Assembly (NCBI GenBank): GCA_963754955.1
Contig: CAVWHY010000006.1
Span: 186,001 to 250,000, forward strand
Length of the DNA stretch: 64,000 bases
Direction: 5' to 3'
Origin: CAVQJU01 sp963754955
GTDB taxonomy: Bacteria > Acidobacteriota > Vicinamibacteria > Vicinamibacterales > CAVVIG01
Positions 43,481-53,430 of the stretch are shown one piece after another; within the stretch, counting starts at the first letter, position 1; each line of letters starts with the position of its first letter. The translations under genes were made by a program, and so were the position numbers. Below the pieces are notes generated by a model. The model was not told where the DNA came from. It ran no database searches and worked only from the letters and a program-made list of their open reading frames with translations.

Positions 43481-44272
43481 ATGGAAGTCCGGCTGTTTCC
43501 GAATTTTCGGCGGCCCGGCGTCGGCCTGAAGCCGCGCCGCGACGCGCAGCGTCCGTTCCTGCCGCAGCACGCGCGCCATTGCCCGGTGCTCGAAGCCGGC
43601 AGTTCGCTCGGATTTCTCGTCTACCCGCCGCTCGCGGCCGAAGAGTCCTACAGCATCGAGTACAGCGGGGAGGGACGCTATCAATTCGTGTACTACGTGA
43701 ACCCGGCCGGCAAGGAGTGGCTGGCGATCTTCTCCGTCACGGTCGTGCTGCCGGTCGGGGGCATCGGGGCCTTCCGTGAGGAAGTCGCGCTGCTGGCGCA
43801 GAAGGCCGGCGTGACGCGCGAAGAGGCCCTGCACACGATGCGGACGTTCATTGTGCCGGAGGACCTCGGCACGCCGCCCGGCGGCCTGACGCTGCGCGGC
43901 GCGTGGAACTTCCAGACGCCGCAGGGGTGGGACTCCGTCTACACGCCCGTGTTCAACATGATCGAGCGGCCCATCGCGCCGATGCTCATCGTGCGCGTGG
44001 AAACCGACTGGTACATGAACGAAACGGAGTTCCGCTACGTGCTGCAGCCCGGCGAGATGCTGGCCGGCGGCCACAGCCAGCCGATCGGCCAGGTGTTCTT
44101 CGTGCCGCGCGAGGAGGTGTCGCTGCGGCCCTGCACGGACGAGGAACTGGCCGCCATCCGGGAAACACAGGCAGAGTTCGCGCGCGAAAAGGAAGCCCAC
44201 ACGGTCAAGACGTCCTACGGCATGACGTTCAGCCCCCACTACCTGCGATCGAGCCGATCCGCCAAGCCGTAA
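43481..44272 (+). CDS. Hypothetical protein, possibly DUF6065-type
   Basis: A 263-residue soluble protein without signal peptide. Visible features are RRDAQRPFLPQHARHCPVLE, a beta-rich region (LGFLVYPPLAAEESYSIEYS, YQFVYYVNPAGKEWLAIFSV), NFQTPQGWDSVYTPVFN and the late ...GYGMTFSPHYLRSS. The cysteine/histidine and glycine-tryptophan blocks resemble the DUF6065 family, whose role is unknown; I am not certain of the match. Leaderless-type start, TAAGAT 7 bases upstream. Confidence 0.7.
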   Translation: MEVRLFPNFRRPGVGLKPRRDAQRPFLPQHARHCPVLEAGSSLGFLVYPPLAAEESYSIEYSGEGRYQFVYYVNPAGKEWLAIFSVTVVLPVGGIGAFREEVALLAQKAGVTREEALHTMRTFIVPEDLGTPPGGLTLRGAWNFQTPQGWDSVYTPVFNMIERPIAPMLIVRVETDWYMNETEFRYVLQPGEMLAGGHSQPIGQVFFVPREEVSLRPCTDEELAAIRETQAEFAREKEAHTVKTSYGMTFSPHYLRSSRSAKP

Positions 44273-44339
44273 GCACGGTAGAATGACCCCGAAACGGGAA
44301 GAGCCCCGGCGGGGGGACTGAAGGCGGGGGGGCTGAGAT

Positions 44340-46840
44340 TTGACGCGCAGGGTGTCCGTGCTCCTGGTCGTCGGCTGCGTCGCCGCATCGGCGCCGGGTG
44401 TCCGGACCGCGCCGGCTCCCGCTCCCAAAGCGCTGATCGATCAGTACTGCCTCGGCTGCCACAGCGAGCGCCTGCACACCGGCGGCCTCGACCTCGAAAC
44501 CCTCAGCGCCGGCGCACCCGGCGGAAACGCCGAGACGTGGGAGAAGGTCATCGCCCGGCTGCGCGCCGGTTCGATGCCGCCGCCCGGGCGGCCGCGCCCC
44601 GACAAGGCGACCTATCATGCGGCTGCCGTCGCACTCGAGGAGGAGATCGACCGCGCGTGGATCGCCCACCCCGAGCCCGGGAGAATCGGCGCCGTTCATC
44701 GCCTGAACCGCGTCGGAGTACAGCAACGCGGTGCGCGATCTGTTCGGGATCGATCCGCTCAGCCTCGACGTGAAGTCGCTGTTGCCCGGCGACGAGACGG
44801 CTGACGGCAGCTTCGACAACTTCGCGGACAGCCTCTCGATCTCGACGGCGCATCTCGAGCGCTATCTCTCGGTCGCCCGTCAGATCACGCGCATCGCGAC
44901 CGGCCTGCCGCCGGCGAGCCCCGGGACCGAGCGCTACGAGATCCCGCTGTTCGTCATCCAGGACGATCGCCAGAGCGAGGACCTGCCGCTTGGATCGCGC
45001 GGCGGCATCGCCGTGCGCCACAATTTTCCGGTCGACGGCGAGTACCTGATCAAGATACGGCTGCAGCGGCAGTATCAGGACTACCTCAAAGGCATGGGAT
45101 GGCCGCAGCGGCTCGACGTGCGGCTCGATGGCAAGCTGCTGAAGCGCTTCACCGTCGGAGGCGGCGCGACCGGCCGCCCCGCGGCCGCCAGCTACGCGGG
45201 CGACGGCGAGCCGGGATTCGCCGGCGACGATTCGTGGGAGAAATACATGCAGGTGGGCGGCGATGCGGGGCTGGAGCTTCGCGTCCCCGTCGCCGGCGGC
45301 TCGCACGTCGTGGGCGTGTCGTTCGTCCGGGAACTGTGGGAGCCCGAAGGGCTGCCGCAGCCGCTGCAGCGCGGCCGCGTCATCGCGAACGATCAGGTGT
45401 ACATGGACTACGCGAACGTGGGCTCGGTCCAGATCGGCGGGCCCTTCGCGCGTGCGTCAGCCGCCACCGCCGATCGCAGTGACGCGTTCGCCTGCGAAGG
45501 ACAGACGGCGCCCAGCCAGCGGGCCTGCGCGACCAGAATCCTGTCGAAGATGGCCCGCCTGGCGTATCGCCGCCCGGTCGCAAGCCGCGACGTGCAGACG
45601 CTGCTCGAGTTCTACGACAGCGGCCGCCGCGACGGCGGTGATTTCAAAACCGGCATCCAGTTCGCGCTCGAGCGCATGCTGGTCGATCCGGAATTCCTGC
45701 TGCGAATTTATCGCGACCCCAGGCAGTCCGGAGTCGCCAGTCGTCAGTCAACAGTCAGCAGTCGACAGCCGGCAGTGCATCGGCTGAGCGATCTCGAGGT
45801 CGCGTCGCGGCTGTCGTTTTTCCTCTGGAGCAGCATCCCCGACGATCGGCTGCTGTCGCTCGCCGAGCGCGGCCAGCTCACGAGCCCCCTGGTACTCGAG
45901 CAGGAAGCGCGGCGCATGCTCGCCGACCCGCGTGCGATCGATGCGCTGGTCGGCAGCTTCGCGGCGCAGTGGCTCAATCTTCGCCGCGTCGAGGAAGTGG
46001 TCGTCGATCCGGAGCGGTATCCGAACTACGACCTGAGCCTGCTGCAGGCATTCCAGCGTGAAACGGAACTGTTCGTCGGCAGCACGATCCGCGAGGACCG
46101 CGGCGTCGCCGATCTCCTGAGCGCGCGCTATACGTTCGTCAACGAGCGGCTGGCCAGGCATTACGGCATCCCGGGGATCTACGGCAGCCGCTTCCGCCGC
46201 GTCACGCTGACCAATCCCAGCGAGCGCGGAGGCCTGCTCGCCGAGGGCGCGCTGCTCGCGACCACGTCGTACCCGGATCGGACGTCGCCCGTGCTCCGCG
46301 GCAAGTGGCTGCTGAACAACATCTTCGGCTTGCCCGTGCCGCCGCCTCCGCCCGGCGTCGACACGAACCTTGAAAACAAGCCGGGCGCTCCGCCGGCCTC
46401 GATTCGCGAGCGGCTGGCGAAGCACCGGCAGAATCCGTCGTGCAGCAGCTGTCATGCGGTCATCGACCCGCTCGGGTTCGCGCTCGAGAACTTCGACGTC
46501 ATCGGCGGGTGGCGGACCGTGGACGAGGCCGGCAAGCCTGTGGATGCCAGCGGCGCGACGGTGGGGGGCGACAAGATCGACGGGCTCGCCGGACTGCGCG
46601 CGCTGCTGCTGGCGGACCCCGAACAGTTCCCGCGCACGCTGACGGAGAAGCTGCTTGCATATGCGCTCGGCCGGCAGCTCGAGTACTACGGATCAACCGG
46701 CGGTCAGGCAGATCGTGCGAGCCGCGGCCCCAGCCGACTACAAATGGTCGGCGCTCGTCGTCGGAATCGTGAAGAGCCCGGTGTTTCTGATGCGGTCGGG
46801 TCCGGATTCATTGAAGGCCGACAGCCAGGCCAGGAGATAG
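44340..46840 (+). CDS. DUF1592/DUF1588/DUF1585 heme-type exported protein (two +1 insertions)
   Basis: About 830 residues. TTG 44340 gives a signal peptide (VSVLLVVGCVAASAPG). A cytochrome-c-like CxxCH lies in QYCLGCHSERLH (about 38-42). DUF1587 follows (RLNRAEYSNAVRDLFGID across a break near 44713), then a carbohydrate-binding-like domain, DUF1592 (LSDLEVASRLSFFLWSSIPD), DUF1588 with a second CxxCH (PSCSSCHAVIDPLGFALENFD) and DUF1585 at the end (SALVVGIVKSPVFLMR, after a break near 46690). Planctomycete/acidobacterial secreted family, probably heme-binding, role unknown. A short-word repeat is inserted in frame at 45724-45778. Followed after 3 bases by its usual DUF1552 partner. Confidence 0.87.
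45724..45778 (+). repeat. CAGTCAGCAGTC-word repeat inserted in frame
   Basis: Degenerate tandem AGTC/CAGTCA words encode about 18 Ser/Gln/Arg/Val-rich residues between IYRDPRQ and HRLSDLEVASRLSFF, where relatives in this family pass directly to the RLSDLE motif. Its base composition is unlike the flanking coding sequence. Confidence 0.7.
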
Positions 46841-46843
46841 GTG

Positions 46844-48179
46844 ATGCTGGTGCCGAAACACACGCTGCCGCGGCGAACGATCCTGCGGGGCATTGGCGCG
46901 ACGCTCGCGCTGCCGTTTCTCGACGCGATGCTGCCGCCGTTCACGGCGCGCGGCCGCGCCGCGCAGCCGGTCCACCGCTTCCAGACGTTCTATGTGCCGA
47001 ACGGGATGGCGATGGACTACTGGACGCCGAAGGGGGAGGGCGCCGCGTTCGAGCTGTCGCCGATCCTCGAGCCGCTCGCGCCGTTCCGGGAACAGATGCT
47101 CGTGCTGTCGGGCATCAAGGCCAGCTGGAATTACATCCACGCCGGCGCCTCCGGATCGTTCCTGACGGGCACGCCGCGCGGCGGCAAGACCGAGATCGAG
47201 ATTTTCGCCGACGTGTCGATGGACCAGCTGCTCGCGAGGCACTTCGCCCGCGACACGCAGGTGGCATCGCTGGAACTGTCCATGGACGCCCCAGCCAACG
47301 CGGGCGCGTGCACGGGCAACCTGAGCTGCGTCTACACGCATACGTTGTCCTGGCGAAGCGCGACGCAGCCGCTGCCGATGGAATGGAACCCGCGCGCCGT
47401 GTTCGAGCGGCTGTTCGGCGACAGCGGCAGCACGGACGCGAAGGCGCGCGAGGCCCGCATGCAGCAGCACAAGAGCATGCTCGACTCGGTGGCCGAGAAG
47501 CTCGCGAGCCTCAAGCGGGACCTCGGGCCCGGCGATCAGGCGAAGGTCAACGAGTACACCGAGGCGATTCGCGACGTCGAGCGCCGCATCGAGCGGGCCG
47601 AGGAGCAGAAGGACGTTCGAGCTGCCGACGATCGATCAGCCCCAGGGCGCCCCGGCGGTGTTCGAAGACCACCTGGCGCTGATGCTCGACCTGCAGCTGC
47701 TGGCGTTCCAGTCCGACCTCACGCGCGTCATCTCGTTCATGATCGGCAAGGAGCAGAGCGCGCGGCCGTACCCGCAGATCGGCGTGCCGGAAGCGCACCA
47801 CCCGCTGTCGCACCACAACGACATCCCCGAGCTGATCGCGCAGATGTCGAAGATCAACCGGTACCACACGCAGTTGTTCGCCAAGTATCTCGAGAAGCTG
47901 CGCGCCACGCCGGACGGCGACGGGTCGCTGCTCGATCACACGATGATCCTGTACGGCGCGGGCATCTCGAACAGCCAGCGCCACTCCGGCGACAATCTCC
48001 CGCTGATGCTCGTCGGCGGCGCGTCGGGCCGGCTGAAGGGCGGACGTCACCTGAAGTACACCGACAAGCCGATGATGGCGAACCTGCTCGTCACGCTGAT
48101 GGACAAGATGGACGTGCCAGTCGACCACGTCGGCGGCAGCACGGGCAAGCTGCCCATCGACACGTTGCCGGGTATCTAG
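46844..48179 (+). CDS. DUF1552 exported protein (+1 insertion)
   Basis: About 444 residues with a Tat-type leader (LPRRTILRGIGATLALPFLD). Family motifs: HRFQTFYVPNGMAMDYWTPK, LSGIKASWNYIHAGASGSFL and, in a second frame after one extra base near 47615, FEDHLALMLDLQLLAFQSDL and ILYGAGISNSQRHSGDNLPL. DUF1552 proteins are the standard partners of DUF1592 proteins in Planctomycetes and Acidobacteria; activity unknown, alkaline-phosphatase-superfamily-like. ATG 46844 has AGGAG 7 bases upstream. Confidence 0.88.
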
Positions 48180-48189
48180 GATGTTCTGT

Positions 48190-48260
48190 CACGACGACAC
48201 GAAGACACGAAGATCACGATATTTACCTTGTCGTGCTGCGTGTGCTTCGTGCCTTGGTGA
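48190..48260. repeat. ACGAAG-word inverted repeat, copy 3
   Basis: CACGACGACACGAAGACACG on the left and TCGTGCTGCGTGTGCTTCGTG-like words on the right, filling the gap between the DUF1552 stop and the ankyrin gene. Confidence 0.65.
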
Positions 48261-48284
48261 GTGAAGTTGGTGGATCAAAGGATC

Positions 48285-49692
48285 ATGCGGTCTCTCATTT
48301 CAATCGGCCTTGCGATATTGCTCACAGGCGCGTCGGACGGACGACCGCCGATCGTGGATGCCGCGAGGAACGGCGACCGCGAGGCGTTGCGCACCCTGAT
48401 CCGGAAAGGCGGCGACGTCAACGTGGCCGAGGCCGACGGCACCACGGCGTTGCAGTGGGCGAGTTACCGCGACGATCTCGAGAGCGCCGAGATCTCTGAT
48501 CCGCGCGGGCGCCAGGGTGGACGCCGCGAACGAGCTCGGCGCGACGGCGCTCTGGGCGGCCAGCCAGAACGGCGGCGAGGCGATGGTCCGCGCGCTGCTG
48601 GCCGCCGGTGCGAACCCGAACGCGGCGCTGCTGGCCGGCGAGACGCCGGTGATGGTCGCGGCGCGCGCCGGCAAGCCGCGCGTCGTCGAGCGGTTGATCG
48701 GCGCCGGCGCCAACGTGAACGCCCGTGCCGCTCGCGGCCAGACGGCGCTCATGTGGGCCGTCAGCCAGAAGCACGCGGACGTCGTGGCTGTGCTGCTGGC
48801 GCACGGCGCGGACGTGTCCGCGCGGTCGGAGGTCTGGAGCCAGATGATGGCCGTGCCGCCGCACGGCTACATGCCGTACAACAAGATGATTCCGGCCGGC
48901 GGGGAAACGGCGCTGCTGTTTGCGGCGCGCGTGGGCGACCTGGAATCCGCGAAGCTGCTCGTCGCGCGCGGCGCGAACGTCAACGACGCCGATGCGTGGG
49001 GCGTCAGCGCCGTCACGCTGGCCGCGCACTCACAGTTCACCGATCTGGTCGAGTACCTGCTCGACCAGCACGCGGACCCCAACGCGGCGACGAGCGGCTT
49101 CACCGCCCTGCACGAAGCCATCATGCACCGCGACGAGCGCATGGCCGCCGCGCTGCTCGCGCACGGCGCGGATGCGAACACTCCGCTCCAGACCTGGACG
49201 CCAATGCGGCGCTCGGCGGACGACTTCAACTTCGCGCCGGAACTGGTCGGCGCCACGCCGTTCTGGCTGGCCGCGCGGTTCATCCAGCCGGCCGTGATGC
49301 GGCTGCTCGCGAAGCGGGGAGCCGACCCGCTGTTCGTCCACCACGGCGAGCGCGTCGTCGAGGGACGCGGCGAGGCGTTCGTGCACCGGAAAGACGCCAC
49401 CACGGCGGTGATGGCGGCGGTTGCGATGGGAGGCGGCAAGGCCTGGGCTCAGCCTTCGCCCGCCGAGCGCGAGGCATTGACGCTCGAGGCCGTCAAACTC
49501 GGCGTCGAACTTGGCATTGACGTGAACGCCGTCAACGAGGACGGCCGGACGGCGCTCGATGCGGCGCGGACCCTTAAGTACGATACCGTAGTCGCGTTTT
49601 TGGTCGAGAAAGGCGCCAGGGCAGGGTCCGGCGCCGCCGCGGCTCCCGCACGCGGGAAGGATTCCGGCCGAGCAGGGGAGCCCCCCCGGTGA
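48285..49692 (+). CDS. Exported ankyrin-repeat protein (+1 insertion)
   Basis: About 468 residues. Signal peptide MRSLISIGLAILLTG, then nine or so ankyrin repeats, for example DREALRTLIRKGGDVNVAEA, GATALWAASQNGGEAMVRAL, GQTALMWAVSQKHADVVAVL and GFTALHEAIMHRDERMAAAL, and a low-complexity Ala/Gly/Arg tail. The first two repeats are in a different frame from the rest; one extra base near 48494 joins them. It lies between DUF1552 and a small cytochrome gene, so it may scaffold the secreted redox proteins (inference). Confidence 0.85.
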
Positions 49693-49744
49693 TGATGTTG
49701 ATGACGTCGACGTCGACGCGTTGATCCTTGAGGAGGAGTGTCTG

Positions 49745-50176
49745 GTGCGCACAACACTGTTCTCGGCTCTTGTCATGGCATCGCTGGCGGCCGTCACCGC
49801 CGTGCACGCGCAGCAGCCGGCCGCATCCGCGGCGCCGCTCAACTACGACTATTTCAAGGCGAAGGTCGAGCCCGTGCTCCTCGCGAAGCGGCCAGGCCAT
49901 GCGCGCTGCGTCGCGTGCCACGGGCAGGGCACGCCCCTGCGCTTCCAGCCGCTCGCGCCCGGCGCGACCAGCTGGACCGACGAGGAATCGCGCAAGAACT
50001 TCGACGTCATCAAGCGCGTCGCGCAGCCCGGGAACCTCAAGAGCCGGCTGCTGATGCACCCGCTCGAGGAACAGGCCGGCGGCGATTTCTACCATAACGG
50101 CGGCAAGCATTTCACGTCGCAGAACGATCCGGAATTCCAGGTGCTGAAGGCCTTCGTGATGGGGCAGACGAACTGA
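49745..50176 (+). CDS. Small c-type cytochrome-like exported protein
   Basis: A 143-residue protein: signal peptide LFSALVMASLAAVTAVHAQ, a single CxxCH in GHARCVACHGQGTPLRF at about residues 57-61, and a C-terminal MHPLEEQAGGDFYHNGGKHF that could supply the distal ligand. It would be a periplasmic electron carrier or a heme-binding partner of the DUF1592/DUF1552 pair. GTG 49745 has GGAGGAG 6 bases upstream. A repeat separates it from the YVTN gene. Confidence 0.83.
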   Translation: MRTTLFSALVMASLAAVTAVHAQQPAASAAPLNYDYFKAKVEPVLLAKRPGHARCVACHGQGTPLRFQPLAPGATSWTDEESRKNFDVIKRVAQPGNLKSRLLMHPLEEQAGGDFYHNGGKHFTSQNDPEFQVLKAFVMGQTN

Positions 50177-50192
50177 GCCGGTTTTTGGCATA

Positions 50193-50260
50193 TCACGAAG
50201 ACAAGAAGTTCACGAAGGATGGCAAGGCAAAAATCTTCGTGGTCTTCGTGACTTCGTGAT
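50193..50260. repeat. ACGAAG-word inverted repeat, copy 4
   Basis: TATCACGAAGACAAGAAGTT on the left, ATCTTCGTGGTCTTCGTGAC on the right; the most symmetrical copy. Lies between two co-directional genes. Confidence 0.75.
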
Positions 50261-50287
50261 GAAGATTTGAAGAAACAAGGAGCAGAC

Positions 50288-51322
50288 ATGATGACGAGCA
50301 GTATCCGCTTACGGCCGTTCCTGGCGGTGGCAGTCGGCGTGCTGATGTGCACGGTCGGCGTGAAGACGGCCGACCGGAAAGTCCGCATCATTCAGACCAA
50401 CAGCGCCGGCGACAACGTGCACGTGATCGACCCGGTCACGAACAAGGTCGTCGGGATCATCAACGGCATCGAGGTCAGCCACGGCGCGGCGGTCGCGCCG
50501 GACGGCACGCGCATTTACGTCAGCAACGAGGCCGACAGCACGCTCGACTTCGTGGACGGCAAGTCGCTCAAGGTGGTGAAGAAAGTCCCGCTGAGCGGCC
50601 ACCCCAACAACATCGCCATCAGCAAGGACGGTAAGCACGTCTACGTCGGCATCATCCAGGCGCCGGGCGGCGTCGACGTGATCGACACGGTCGCGATGAA
50701 AAACGTGAAGACGATGCCGACGAAGGGCACCATCCACAACGCGTACGTCACACCCGACGGCAAATACGTCGTCGCCGGGTCCATCGTGGGCAAGACGGTC
50801 AACGTGTTCGATGAGAGGACCTGGGAGCCCGCGTGGGTGCTCGACATGGATCTCGGGATCCGGCCGATGGCGTTCGCCGCGAACGCGGACGGATCGACGA
50901 AATGGATCTTCGTCCAGCTGACCGACTTCAACGGCTTCGCCGTGGTCGACTTCGCGAGGCACAAGGAAGTGAACCGCATCAAGAACCCGGACCTGCCGCC
51001 GGGCAAGGCGACCGTGCCGGAAGGCTCCGATCCCTCGCACGGCATGGCGGTCACCGCCGACGGCAAGACGCTCGTCGTCTGCAGCCGGTTGAACAACTAT
51101 CTCTACTCCTACTCGCTCCCGGAGCTGAAGCTCACCGGCTCTGCCGAGCTGACCGGGAAGGGCGCGGGCTGGGTGACGCTGACGCCTGACGGCAAGACGG
51201 CCTACGTGGCCAACCCGGTGACGAACGACGTGTCGGTGGTCGACGTCAAGACGATGAAGGAAGTTGCGAAGATTCCGGTCGGCTTCGTGCCGAAGCGCAA
51301 CACCACCGGCTTTCTGGAGTAA
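50288..51322 (+). CDS. Exported YVTN-type beta-propeller protein
   Basis: A 344-residue protein with signal peptide LRPFLAVAVGVLMCTVGVKT and seven-bladed repeats of the YVTN type: TNSAGDNVHVIDPVTNKVVG, PDGTRIYVSNEADSTLDFVD, KDGKHVYVGIIQAPGGVDVI, PDGKTAYVANPVTNDVSVVD. These propellers accompany PQQ dehydrogenases and c-type cytochromes in many Gram-negative periplasms. AAGGAG is 6 bases before ATG 50288. The PQQ dehydrogenase starts 3 bases after its stop, so they form an operon. Confidence 0.88.
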   Translation: MMTSSIRLRPFLAVAVGVLMCTVGVKTADRKVRIIQTNSAGDNVHVIDPVTNKVVGIINGIEVSHGAAVAPDGTRIYVSNEADSTLDFVDGKSLKVVKKVPLSGHPNNIAISKDGKHVYVGIIQAPGGVDVIDTVAMKNVKTMPTKGTIHNAYVTPDGKYVVAGSIVGKTVNVFDERTWEPAWVLDMDLGIRPMAFAANADGSTKWIFVQLTDFNGFAVVDFARHKEVNRIKNPDLPPGKATVPEGSDPSHGMAVTADGKTLVVCSRLNNYLYSYSLPELKLTGSAELTGKGAGWVTLTPDGKTAYVANPVTNDVSVVDVKTMKEVAKIPVGFVPKRNTTGFLE

Positions 51323-51325
51323 ACG

Positions 51326-53242
51326 ATGACGCGGCGAGCCTGCGTCCTCGCCGTCCTGGTTACCGCATCGCTCGCCGCCGCAAAGGAGCCATCGTCCAGA
51401 CAGGTCGAATGGCTCTTTTACGGTGGCGATCCCGGCGGCATGAAGTACTCGGCGCTGACGGACATCAGCGCCGCCAACGTCCAGCGGCTGCAGCTCGCCT
51501 GGCAGTGGAAGCACTGGGAAACACCGCTCGAGGAATACAAGACGGCGCCGGGTTTCTTCGAGAGCACGCCGCTCATGATCGACGGCGTGCTCTACGTGAC
51601 GACGCCGTACAACAGCATCGCGGCGCTCGACGCCGAAACGGGCAGGGAGCTGTGGCGCTTCGACGGGGAAGCCTACAAGCTCGGCCAGCTCCTGTCCTCG
51701 AGCGGGTGGAAGCTGCGCGGCACGGCGTTCTGGCGCGACGGCGGCAAGCTCCGCGTCTTCCTCAACAGCCGTCATCGTCTCTTCTCTCTGGATGCGTTGA
51801 CCGGCAAGCCGGTGTCCTCGTTCGGGACCGGCGGCGTGGTGTCGCTGACCGACGGCTTGTCGAGAATTTCGGACATCACGCACGCCACCGAGAGCTCGCC
51901 GCCCGTGGTGTACCAGGACCTTGTCATCGTCGGGAGCCAGGTCCCCGACCGCGTGCAGCTGCCCGATCCAGTCGGTTACGTCCAGGCGTTCAACGCCCGC
52001 ACGGGCAAGCGCGTGTGGACGTTCTCGACGATTCCCCAGTCAGCGTCGGATCCGGGCGCCGAGCACGTGGGCGAACGAGTCGTGGCGCACGAGCGGGCAC
52101 GCCAACGTCTGGGCGCCGATGACGCTCGATGCGGCTCGCGGGCTGCTCTATCTGCCGACGTCGACGCCGAGCAGCGACTACTACGGCGGCGAGCGCCCCG
52201 GCGCGAACCTGTTTGCCGAGTCGCTGGTCTGTCTCGATGCGGCCACGGGCAGGATGAAGTGGCATTTCCAGACGGTGCACCACGGGCTCTGGGACTACGA
52301 CAACCCGGCGCCGCCGAACCTGGTGACGATTACGGTCAACGGCCGGCGGATCGACGCCGTGGCGCAGATCACCAAGCAGGGCTTCACGTACGTGTTCGAT
52401 CGCGTGACGGGCAAACCGGTGTGGCCGATCGTCGAGCGCCCGGTGCCGACCGACAGCAATGTGCCCGGCGAGAAGCCGTATTCCGACGCAGCCGTTTCCC
52501 ACCCGGCCTCCGGCTTTCACCGATCAGGGCGTCTCGCTCGAAGATGCGAACGACCTCACGCCCGAGATCAAGACGATGGCGCAGCAGCAGATGCGGAAGT
52601 TCCGCATCGGCCCGCTGTTCACGCCGCCGTCGCTCGAAGGCACGCTGCAGCGGCCCGGGCCAGGGCGGCGGCGGAAACTGGGGCGGCGCGGCGTTCGATC
52701 CGGAAAGCGGCTACCTGTTCGTGCGGGCGACGCGAGGCGTCGGCGTGAACCGCCTGGCGAAGAACGACGGGTCGGATCCACTCGTGCCGGTCGCGTATTC
52801 GAACGTGTTCGCGCGGGGCGGAGAATCGATCAACCTGCCGGGCGGCCTGCCCGTCACGGCTCCGCCCTATGCGGTGCTGACGGCGATCGACCTGAACAAG
52901 GGCGAGCTCGCGTGGCGGGTGCCGCTCGGCGAGGGGAACCAGGCGCTTCGAAACCACCCGTTGCTGAAGGGCGTGACGCTGCCGGCGCGGCTGGGGTCGC
53001 CGAACAACCGCGGCGGCGCCCTGGTGACGCGCAGCGGTCTCGTGTTCATCGGCGGCGGCGACGGATACTTCTACGCGTTCGACAGCAAGACGGGCCGGGA
53101 AGTGTCGCGGATCAAGATTCAATACCTGAACACGGCGGACCCGATGACGTACCGCACGAAGTCGGGCCGTCAGTTCATCGTGATGGCGACCGGCGCGGGC
53201 GCCGACAACGCGCTGCTGGCGTTCGCGCTGCCGACGGACTGA
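51326..53242 (+). CDS. PQQ-dependent dehydrogenase (three apparent +1 insertions)
   Basis: About 636 residues. Signal sequence VLAVLVTASLAAAK, then eight W-motif propeller blades: VEWLFYGGDPGGMKYSALTD, LDAETGRELWRFDGEAYKLG, then SWRTSGHANVWAPMTLDAAR and DYDNPAPPNLVTITV in a second frame, then GGGNWGGAAFDPESGYLFVR and NRGGALVTRSGLVFIGGGDG. It is a glucose/alcohol-dehydrogenase-like quinoprotein without a fused heme domain, so electrons would go to a separate cytochrome such as the one at 49745. Breaks near 52064, 52479 and 52660 each fit one extra base and sum to three. Confidence 0.9.
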   Translation: MTRRACVLAVLVTASLAAAKEPSSRQVEWLFYGGDPGGMKYSALTDISAANVQRLQLAWQWKHWETPLEEYKTAPGFFESTPLMIDGVLYVTTPYNSIAALDAETGRELWRFDGEAYKLGQLLSSSGWKLRGTAFWRDGGKLRVFLNSRHRLFSLDALTGKPVSSFGTGGVVSLTDGLSRISDITHATESSPPVVYQDLVIVGSQVPDRVQLPDPVGYVQAFNARTGKRVWTFSTIPQSASDPGAEHVGERVVAHERARQRLGADDARCGSRAALSADVDAEQRLLRRRAPRREPVCRVAGLSRCGHGQDEVAFPDGAPRALGLRQPGAAEPGDDYGQRPADRRRGADHQAGLHVRVRSRDGQTGVADRRAPGADRQQCARREAVFRRSRFPPGLRLSPIRASRSKMRTTSRPRSRRWRSSRCGSSASARCSRRRRSKARCSGPGQGGGGNWGGAAFDPESGYLFVRATRGVGVNRLAKNDGSDPLVPVAYSNVFARGGESINLPGGLPVTAPPYAVLTAIDLNKGELAWRVPLGEGNQALRNHPLLKGVTLPARLGSPNNRGGALVTRSGLVFIGGGDGYFYAFDSKTGREVSRIKIQYLNTADPMTYRTKSGRQFIVMATGAGADNALLAFALPTD

Positions 53243-53250
53243 GCGTTTTC

Positions 53251-53430
53251 GATCACGTACGTCGAACGCGGAGCACGCGGAGCACACTCCCGCGCTGAGA
53301 CGCCCCCGGGCCAAACAGGTTCGCGTCTTCGTGCGTTCGTGATTGCGCCGCAGGCTCAGCGTCGCAGCGTGTCAGCCCAGACCTTCACGTCTGTGCGGAC
53401 TCAGCGTGCTCTGCGTTCTACGTCGTGATC
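53251..53430. repeat. GCAGAG-word composite inverted repeat, copy 2
   Basis: Outer arms GATCACG..CGTCGAACGCGGAGCACGC and GCGTGCTCTGCGTTCTACGTCGTGATC are imperfect complements; the middle contains TTCGTG words of the ACGAAG family. It fills the gap between the convergent PQQ and NHL genes and touches the NHL stop codon. Confidence 0.7.
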
